64,000 bases of DNA, taken from positions 62,001-126,000 of the forward strand of contig JAHLEZ010000011.1 of assembly GCA_020726505.1 (NCBI GenBank). The letters run 5' to 3'. Positions within the stretch are counted from its first letter, which is position 1; each line of letters begins with the position of its first letter. Positions 56,731-64,000 of the stretch are shown here, in pieces. This stretch comes from Leptodontidium sp. MPI-SDFR-AT-0119. Taxonomy: Eukaryota; Ascomycota; Leotiomycetes; Helotiales; Leptodontidiaceae. The notes beneath the pieces were generated by a model. That model had not been told where the DNA came from. It searched no databases and was given only the letters and a program-made list of their open reading frames with translations. A program made the position numbers and the translations under genes.

Positions 56731-58138
56731 TTACTTGGTTGACTGAGCCGATTCGCGAAGCATCAGCAACTCCATCTCGTCAGTCTCATGCTCCTCTAAC
56801 ATTTTCCGCGCAATACTGTGTCCAGTGACATGAATCTTCAAGCCCTTGTTGAAGTTTGACATGCACGTAATCGCAACTACAATTGTCACAAACTCCAGAC
56901 GAATCGTGATGCCACCAACATAACTTAGCAGCTTGCGTATGGGTAGAAAACTACTGCTGTAGTGTGGCTGATACATGCGGGCGAATTTGTATATAAAGAA
57001 TGCGAAAAGGGCGATGTATAGAGTCTGTTGGGGTTGCTGGGCGTTAGATAGATATTTGATGATGGTGGGTTGAATTCAACTGTAATCAGATCATGGGGGT
57101 TCGGTTTGACTCACGAGAATAACAAAAATGCCAGGTTTGTTTTCGTGCCTCATAAATGATGCCGATGCTGCCAGAAGATGTAATGCAGCTGAGGTTAAGC
57201 TCTCACCAAATACGTTAACTGGACCAAAAGATTACAATATTCAGCGCAAGCTGAATACGCTTAACACCGTAAATATATTCTGTCAGGCTTTTGTCACCTG
57301 TCATTACAGAAGAGCACATATGAATGGAATGCTGGCGATATTCAACGCGAAGTCAACAGCGTATCTGATGTAGCTAAACATGATATATCGAGACATGAGC
57401 CCGATGAAGAAGAAGAGGTCGTACTTGAGAAGAGTGATGTAGATCTATATTCATGATGAGCACTCTATGCTTTCTTCATCGGGAGAGCGATTGGACATTG
57501 CAATGGAATACTAGTCTCGTACCTTGAAGAAGAAGTACCGTTTCTGCATAGCTATATCTGCATTTAACTGGCTGTATATAGTCTATTGGAACTCCCCATA
57601 TAGTTTAACACTAATGCAGCAAACAGCCAGCAAGTAAAACACAGTGATGAAGATATCAGCCTTCAATAATGACATCAGAATGTCATGGATCGCGGCTCCA
57701 GGCTTCAGATATGCTTGATCTGCAAGTACTTCAAGGACCTTACCGACCTAGTAGTATTGAAGGCCAGCATAGACAGAGAGACAAGCGGCATAGAAGCAGA
57801 GCCCAAACAATTGCATAGTATTCTTCTGCACTAATGTGTCGTATATCAAGAGTGATTGGTAGACGAAGGCTAGAATGAAGAGAACCACAGATGTCGGTAA
57901 TGCTGATGACAACGGCAAACCGCTCACAAACCACTCCCCAGTGGCGTTCTTCAGCATGAAATATGCCGTCCTGTGCAGTGTGATCATCTGGAGATTAAAA
58001 AATTATACGAGATAGATCTTTAACTAAAACCTACCCTTCATTCACGAGGATGGTGCCCATCTCTATGATTGACACGGCGAGAAAACACCAGGTCCATGGT
58101 GTAGTTGGGCGGTTAAACATTTGGAATGCAAGGTGTTT
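56731..58138 (-). pseudogene. Multi-pass fungal membrane protein, inactivated
   Basis: Reconstructed exons: 58138-58035, 57970-57523, 57444-57115, 57024-56731. They read RPTTPWTWCFLAVSIIEMGT, TAYFMLKNATGEWFVSGLPL, IYITLLKYDLFFFIGLMSRY, MRHENKPGIFVIL, and MYQPHYSSSFLPIRKLLSYV ending in ITCMSNFNKGLK plus a charged tail. These are parts of a conserved seven-or-more-helix fungal family I cannot name. In-frame TAG codons occur at 57748-57750 (after GLQYY) and 57583-57585 (after GEFQ). A TAA/TGA pair at 57301-57306 comes just before an inserted-looking 64-bp repeat, after which the frame is lost until LTSAALHLLAAS. The TAGs could be CAG and TGG changed by C-to-T/G-to-A transitions. Confidence 0.75.
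57234..57297 (-). repeat. 64-bp dispersed repeat, copy B
   Basis: Reverse-complement copy of 22834-22897 with four mismatches. It lies inside the third exon of the membrane-protein pseudogene, at the point where its reading frame breaks. Confidence 0.85.
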
Positions 58139-58570
58139 CTGGGGTCAATGCCAAAATACATCTCGATTCTCGATAACGCAGTGTCTGGATCATGATCTGT
58201 GGCCGTACCTAAATTCTCAATGAAGAAGTGGGCGTGTTACGCGATATTATATTTAATACAATTAAGTAACAGCATAAGAAAGGTCAATTTGTTTGGCAGT
58301 GACTGTGGCGGAGGCAAGCTGAAACCCAAGGCCTGGGGCTGAGTGCATGCGGGAAGCCATTGCATCCCCCATCCTCTGCAGCTTCTATACAGAGCAATCT
58401 TACAGGTGCAATTTTCTTGAAGAGGTGGTTGTACTGTAGATCGCCGCTTACTTAGCACGGGGCTTGATAGCCAGTACGACGTAGAATATTTCTTAGGGAA
58501 AAAAAAATCCAATTCGCACTGAATTCCTCATGATTTGTTGTTGACAGGACCTTCGGAGAAGCTTCTAACT
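58139..58570. other. Divergent region between pseudogene and membrane protein
   Basis: May still hold an unrecognised first exon of the pseudogene (minus) and the promoter or a short first exon of the plus-strand gene. Confidence 0.4.
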
Positions 58571-60253
58571 ATGGATGACAAACAAGGATGGACAGCTGGA
58601 CCCCAACTGCGAGGTACATTCAACATCCTCTGGACATGCATTTCTACTCTCGCTCTCTGCGTATGGACAGCCGTGCATCCAAACATCTTATGCACCTCCA
58701 GCCGGTGCCGTGCCTTCGTCACTCGGCTCGGCATGATGCTCGTCGCCATCGTCTTTCCTGAAATCATCATTTCGGCAGCTTGGAGACAACTCAAATCCTC
58801 GCAGATGCTCCGCGCGGAGATGAATTCTCTATGCCTTAAGCAACCAAAAGAGAATCAGATACAGAGACCTGACAGGGAAACCGCCGAAAATAGACGTCGT
58901 CAAACCGTTTTGCCAGCTTTTGACTTCGAAGATGGCTTAATCACTTCACAGCCTCGGGTGTTCCAACCATCAGGAACGAACTTGAGAGACAATCAATTAC
59001 ATATTATACCGGAACAACACGAGACCATGGTTAGAGCACCCCTTGAATGGACCCCTGAACAAGCATTCTTCGCCGTAATGGGCGGCTTCGCAATTGAGGT
59101 CGATTTCAGCAACCCACAAACTCAAACCAACACTCCACGTCTAGAGCGACGACTCGTCACAACCGAAGGGGTCATCCAACTCGCGAAACTAGGTCTCATC
59201 CCAAGCATATCAACCTCCGAAATCCAAGAGCGGAGCAAAGCAGATGTCATCGCCAAGATATTGGTCCTGGCTCAAATTACCTGGTTCGGGATGCAAGTCG
59301 TGGGCCGGCTGGCGGGGAAATTGCCTCTGACTCTACTCGAAGTACACACTGCGGTGCATGTCGTTTGTACAATCGGCATTTATCTGTTGTGGTTGAAGAA
59401 ACCGTACGATGTACTATCTTCTGCTGTCTTGAAGGATCCGGATGCTAAGGATATGGGAGCTCTGTTCAGCTTCTCGAAAGCCCTGACCGAGACACATCAT
59501 TTGGCTTACACGCAGTTCCAGAGCGCGAGAGTGGCGTATTGGAATGATCGAGCTGTGCGAGCTGCAAACAGCCTCTTAGACCACGATCCTCCGCCAACAC
59601 CGCCCGTCAAAGAAGCGTTGACAGCAGCAGTCAGCAGATGCTCTGCAACTACTTCTGGTCAATTTGTACCAGCGAGGGTCACTTCGAAAGACCAGCTACT
59701 CACGAACCTAGCTCCAGGTGCTCAGCGTGCACTCGAGATACTGCGAACCCGTGAAGGTCTCTCAGACCAAGATGTGGATTCGCAGAACTGGGATTTACTG
59801 CGCGAAAAGTCCGAGAACTTTGCTATCCGAGAGGTTTGGGGTGGGTGGAGCACCGATGTAGGACACGAGATGTCTGCTGAAAAGGGGCTGCACTTTTTGT
59901 TCAATCTGTTATACGGCGGTGGGCATCTGGCAGCATGGGCGTCTTCGTCATTTCCTACTTCTACTGAGAAGTGGCTTTGGAGGTATTCTGCTATAATATT
60001 GGTTTTGATGCCTCTCTGGGGATGTTTGTGGATCGGTTGGTGGAAAGCAGTGAGCTCTAAGTGGAAGATCTTCTATCCGGTTGGGAATGGGGATTTTGAT
60101 ATTGCGGTGGCGCCGTTCTTCATCTTGCTTATCCTGGCTTATGCTTTGGGGCGAAGCTTTCTACTTTTTGAGTCGTTGATCAGTCTCAGGGGTTTACCAA
60201 AAGGAGCGTTTGCTACGGTTAATTGGTCGGAGTATTTACCACATATATCTTGA
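58571..60253 (+). CDS. Fungal integral membrane protein of unknown function
   Basis: 560 aa in one exon from 58571. The N-terminus RGTFNILWTCISTLALCVWT followed by AVHPN is the typical opening of a large ascomycete/basidiomycete membrane family. Helices lie near residues 15-35 and 50-70, then a polar loop, a pair around ILVLAQITWFGMQVVGRL and HVVCTIGIYLLW, and three C-terminal helices (LWRYSAIILVLMPLWGCLWI, APFFILLILAYALGRSFLLF). KPYDV and RGLPKGAFATVNWSEYLPHI are other recurrent motifs. Relatives often have a short signal-peptide exon upstream, and an acceptor-like TTGTTGACAG at about 58540-58550 might mark one. Transport or sensing roles have been suggested for such proteins, but none is established. 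Confidence 0.85.
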   Translation: MDDKQGWTAGPQLRGTFNILWTCISTLALCVWTAVHPNILCTSSRCRAFVTRLGMMLVAIVFPEIIISAAWRQLKSSQMLRAEMNSLCLKQPKENQIQRPDRETAENRRRQTVLPAFDFEDGLITSQPRVFQPSGTNLRDNQLHIIPEQHETMVRAPLEWTPEQAFFAVMGGFAIEVDFSNPQTQTNTPRLERRLVTTEGVIQLAKLGLIPSISTSEIQERSKADVIAKILVLAQITWFGMQVVGRLAGKLPLTLLEVHTAVHVVCTIGIYLLWLKKPYDVLSSAVLKDPDAKDMGALFSFSKALTETHHLAYTQFQSARVAYWNDRAVRAANSLLDHDPPPTPPVKEALTAAVSRCSATTSGQFVPARVTSKDQLLTNLAPGAQRALEILRTREGLSDQDVDSQNWDLLREKSENFAIREVWGGWSTDVGHEMSAEKGLHFLFNLLYGGGHLAAWASSSFPTSTEKWLWRYSAIILVLMPLWGCLWIGWWKAVSSKWKIFYPVGNGDFDIAVAPFFILLILAYALGRSFLLFESLISLRGLPKGAFATVNWSEYLPHIS

Positions 60254-60997
60254 TGGAGAAATGTAGTTTCTGAAAAAGAGAATCGAAAATGAAGAGCCAC
60301 ATCGTAGTTTAGACCCATTAATGGAATCCACATTAGTCCTTTGAGAGAGGGAATGAATGAGGTTTAAAATGAGTAGGTGATAGAGGATTCATACTGGATG
60401 CAGGCATATGACACATGCCGATCGTTCAATATCATCCCGTGGATTTGCTACCCGGTTGTTCTTGGATGCGCAGGAAGATTTCAGGGGATATAATCGAGGC
60501 CGAGTGGCGAGAAAGCAGCATGAAGTCCTGGCTTGATGTTATTCGGCAGTTATGGATTGAAACTTCCAGCACTAAAGTTCAAGTTGAATTTGTGGCAGAG
60601 AAATACCTCAGGGCGTAGACCACCTTTGTCGTTAGGTGGAACAGGCTGTGGATCTGCTTGCAAGTCGGACGGGGCCACGAATTTGAAGGTGGTGGGAATG
60701 ATTCTCTTCCATGTTGTTGTGAAGATCACACATCACTTGTGTCACACATAGAAAGTACCAAGTAAAATTGGTAAGGTACAAAACAGTGTATACGTATAAT
60801 CTACGAGATATATACAACGACCCAAGGAAGTCCAGCCATCTAACTCTAATGAATCCCGAGCCAACTCCTGGTATATCTGAGTCCCCCCACGGCAAGCAGC
60901 CAAGCTCCCAACGCCTGAAAAGGAAACCCGACCACCCAATCCCATATCTAGCCGTTTCTCATTCCCCATGTGCAACTCCAAAAACCAAGAAAGTCAT
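60254..60997. other. Convergent intergenic region
   Basis: No gene seen between the membrane-protein and GH16 stops. Confidence 0.5.
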
Positions 60998-61825
60998 TCA
61001 CTCAGACTCATAAACCGCGACGTACTGCACCTCCATACCAGCGGCTTTCCCGCTCGCAGTATCAGCACCCACATTTCCGGGCCAGCTTCCACCCACGGCA
61101 ACATTTAGGGTAATGAACATGCCCTTCTGCGCAACTGATTTCCAAGCCCCCTCATCACCAACATCACGACCATGGAGGACCTTAAAAGCCTGCCCGTCCA
61201 TGTACCACGTAATGGACTGCTCTCTCCAGTCTCCGCTCCTCAAATCAATAGCATGAGCCCAAGTATGGAAAGTTCCATAATCAAACGCCATACCCTGCCC
61301 CAAACCAGTGGGATCATTGCACGCCGCTCCGCAATGAATAGTCCCGTGACCAAGAGAATCACCATTGATATTCTCCATGGTGTCAATTTCACCACAACCA
61401 GGCCAGCCAACACCATTCCTGACCGCTTCACCAAGAGACCAGAAAGCCGGCCAGATACCTTGTAACTTCGCTCCAGGATCGCCGAGCTTCAGTCTCGCCT
61501 GGACGATCATCTGACCGCCTGGTTTGGTCTCGAAATTCGGGACAGATTCTATGCGGCAGGATGTCCATTTTCCGTTCTCGTTCTCGGGCGTGATAAGGAG
61601 AGTATGGTCGGGAGTTATTTGGCAGTTGTTACTGCCTTCTGGGTAGCTTTGTTGTTCGCTGTTGGAGGGGTTTCCGGTGAAGCGATCCCATTTTGCGGAA
61701 TCGAGGGTTGGTGCTGTGAAGTCGTCTGACCAGGAGACGCGGAAGCCGGTGTTGGGTTCTGGCGCGATGGCTAGGACGTTGCTGAGGAGAGCAGCACCGG
61801 TGATGAGGGCTGTGAGTGAGAACAT
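60998..61825 (-). CDS. Secreted GH16 beta-glucanase
   Basis: Intronless, 275 aa. Signal peptide about 1-19 (MFSLTALITGAALLSNVLA). The GH16 jelly roll carries GIWPAFWSLGE and the catalytic signature GCGEIDTMENI, with nucleophile E146, D148 and acid/base E151. It lacks the extra Met bulge, ExDxxE spacing being as in lichenase-like enzymes. ITWYMDGQAFKVLHGRDVGD and FITLNVAVGGSWPGN are further family blocks. No C-terminal anchor is seen, so it is secreted freely. It cuts beta-1,3 or mixed beta-1,3(4)-glucans, either in plant material or in the fungal wall. The exact subfamily is not resolved. Confidence 0.95.
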   Translation of the reverse strand: MFSLTALITGAALLSNVLAIAPEPNTGFRVSWSDDFTAPTLDSAKWDRFTGNPSNSEQQSYPEGSNNCQITPDHTLLITPENENGKWTSCRIESVPNFETKPGGQMIVQARLKLGDPGAKLQGIWPAFWSLGEAVRNGVGWPGCGEIDTMENINGDSLGHGTIHCGAACNDPTGLGQGMAFDYGTFHTWAHAIDLRSGDWREQSITWYMDGQAFKVLHGRDVGDEGAWKSVAQKGMFITLNVAVGGSWPGNVGADTASGKAAGMEVQYVAVYESE

Positions 61826-64000
61826 TGTGGATGTGTAAAGTTCAGTTGAGTTGAACTGTTTCGATTTGTTGTGAAGTAACTTTGAGTAACAGTGCAAGCG
61901 AGCAAGTTGCAAGCGAGGAGCAGGCCAAAGGAATGTGGTGGTTGAGAATTATGCTTATGCTTATTACGAACTCCGAACCAAAGACAAATAGTAAGAGAGG
62001 GGGGACAGGAGATATATGTATGCAAGTCTCTGGTTCTTGCGGGAAAGGAGGTAGTGGTGTTTGAGCGCGGAACAAAACCTTTATACAATTCGCCCACGTC
62101 GGCAATTTTCAGGGGGGGAGGGGAAGGAGGCGGATAAACGAGCCCTCAACATCAAGTAGAAAGACACCACATATTAAAATCTACCCCCTTGTGTAATATC
62201 AGGCCGAGAAACACGTCAATGGATCGCACATGGAATAGATGGTGCCTCCTGCCTGGGCACTTTGCGTTGGTGAATCTATGCGATGAGAAACTGCCTTACA
62301 TCCTTCATGCCAATTTTCGTATGGGAAACACAATCAGAGGTGTGCGATTCTGGGCCAGCCCAGGTATGAGTGAGAGCGAGTGATCAGGTCAAGTTCAGCC
62401 CCTATGCCACCTCCTATTTTTAGTCCTTCGCCCTTCCAAAGGAGCGGACATGTTAGCAGGTAGGTAACGAGGCATAGTGCTGTGCCTGAATGGCACTGGA
62501 GGAGCGAAACGAAACAAAAGTAAACGCAGGAGCTAGAACAAACAAAAAGTAGAGATGGGATGAACGAGGGAGGAAATGAAAATGTAAGTGCGCGCGCAGG
62601 TCATATCTCAGGTCCGGCACAGCTCTCATTGGCGACATCCTCCACGCCCTGAAACGAGGCAGAATAAGAGCCAAACAGAGCCTGACCAGTCCGGCGGGTA
62701 GGATCGAGGATCTCACGCCCCTCCTCCCCAGGGTCGTTAATGTGCTGTCGCTGTCGTTGGCGCGCTGGCTCCTTTCAGGGGCTGAGCGGTTTAGCCGAGC
62801 CTCTCAGGGCTGAGCGTTGCATCCTTATTTTTCTGAGAACCGGAGCCGATGCGGCGAATGAGATCCTTATATCGAGGTTTGGATTGGGCTCGGGCTGTGC
62901 CTAAATGTCGTGAGGTGTCGGAGGCGTGTGTGTGGGGGTCTCTCGTACAGATTAGAAGATGTTGGCTTGATCAGATAGGGGGAGTTGAGCGAGCTCGCCA
63001 CGCATAGCCAGTGAAGAAGGGCGGGTGAAGACTCTGTCGTGCATGCTTATCGTAGTGTGGGTGCGCTGTGCTTGACTAGGTTGGCTATTGTTGGTTTCTT
63101 GGTAAGACGATGAGCTTTGAATGAGTGTTGTATCTATGTTGGTTTTCTTTGACGTGAGGATGCAAGGTGTTGTCGAGGATTGAGAGGTCGGTGCAACGTG
63201 ACATCAAGAAACGCATCCCTGTCACGTGCATAAAACCTTCTACTTGATCTTGGGATTTGGAGACCCAGCTTTTCGTTTAGAGTAGGTCAATGCTTACCCC
63301 AATCTTGAACTCTATTTGTTGATCGCTGTACGATGTTTGGTTCTGTTTGAGTTTACTAGTGTCGAGCGAACCGGGAGTATCAAAGTCACTACCAGCAAAT
63401 TAAAGATCGGCACTCTTAATATTCAAGCATCAAATCAAAGCTGCCATTGACTCAAAGACATAAACGCCTTCACATGTTCGTTCAAGTATGGAAGCGACGG
63501 AAGTCGGGGAGGATGTTTATTGCGTTTCGAATGGTTCAATAGGGGTTTGCCGAGCGACTCGTTTCAGAATCGGTCTCAGTAAGAAAAGGGGGGAGGGTCG
63601 ATTGGAACGTCAGTTTTCCGGCCAATTTGAGCGATTTAAATACGATTTGGGAGATGGAATTTTTATTCGGAATTCCAAGAGAGGTTGCCACAGAGTTGGG
63701 AAGCTGAGCCTTCATCAATCCGGCGGTGCAAATACTATCATGACATGCCCTCGCTTAATCCCCCTCAAACCAACAAATCCAAGTACCTTCCTCGGAAGCA
63801 GCAGCTCCTCCTTCCAATACCAATTGTTGGCAAATAACACTACTATAATTGTTCTGTTTAACGTTATGATATTTCATGGAGCTATGCCTGGAGGATCTGA
63901 CGCCGCATGCGGCGCCTAGGAGGAAGATGCTGCTGAGCGGCGAGGCAAGAATGCCCACAAGCGGCTGTGGCCAACGAAGGATTGAGAGCACGCTCTCTCA
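61826..64000. other. GH16 promoter and gene-poor end of the window
   Basis: Carries the GH16 5' region with a minus-strand TATA box. A 143-codon frame at 63488-63919 has no recognisable content. Nothing else coding is supported. Confidence 0.45.
62080..62085 (-). promoter_or_regulatory. TATA-like box of the GH16 gene
   Basis: TATAAA on the minus strand, 255 bp before the ATG, implying a leader of roughly 220 nt. Confidence 0.4.

Overview
This is filamentous ascomycete (Pezizomycotina) chromosomal DNA. The evidence is short GT-AG introns (mostly 45-120 nt) with ctaac/ctgac-like branch sites, three Zn2Cys6 regulators, a HET-NACHT-WD40 protein, fungal-type transporters and CAZymes, and hAT-type non-autonomous elements. 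The class is not certain. Exon structures below were worked out by hand from splice sites, reading frame and motif continuity.

Layout. 1.2-5.6 kb (minus): a HET-NACHT-WD40 NLR of the incompatibility type, complete except for one in-frame TAG inside the HET domain. 5.6-8.2 kb: gene-poor. 8.2-9.5 kb: secreted intradiol-dioxygenase-like protein. 10.1-10.6 kb: hAT MITE. 11.4-13.1 kb (minus): amino-acid permease. 15.8-18.0 kb (minus): Zn2Cys6 regulator with a local frame break. 18.8-19.8 kb: quinone-oxidoreductase-like MDR enzyme. 20.6-22.0 kb: conserved fungal protein of unknown role. 22.6-23.9 kb: two broken gene fragments, one OpgH/MdoH-glycosyltransferase-like, meeting at a 64-bp repeat. 23.9-25.7 kb: Zn2Cys6 regulator. 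26.2-28.7 kb: tubby/LURP-like protein, a second hAT element (TSD TAACTTTT), and a small gene whose ATG lies 31 bp beyond that element. 30.7-32.5 kb: DHA1-type MFS exporter.

33.3-41.7 kb looks like a sugar-use neighbourhood: a Zn2Cys6 regulator, a hexose-type sugar transporter (minus), and a divergent secreted GH32 fructan hydrolase. A TA-flanked inverted-repeat element sits in the shared 2-kb intergenic region. 42.6-55 kb is mostly housekeeping: a tandem-WW protein kinase (minus), an acidic unknown protein, coatomer epsilon subunit, a HAD phosphatase and a C2-domain phosphatidylserine decarboxylase of the PSD2 type. 55.6-60.3 kb: a possible small gene, a multi-pass membrane-protein pseudogene with in-frame TAG codons and a second copy of the 64-bp repeat, and a 560-aa fungal membrane protein. 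61.0-61.8 kb (minus): secreted GH16 beta-glucanase. The last 2 kb hold no recognised gene.

No biosynthetic core enzyme, tRNA, rRNA or CRISPR was seen. The most interesting signals are the interrupted NLR, the paired 64-bp repeat at two gene-breakage points, the three bounded mobile elements, and the regulator-transporter-GH32 group.
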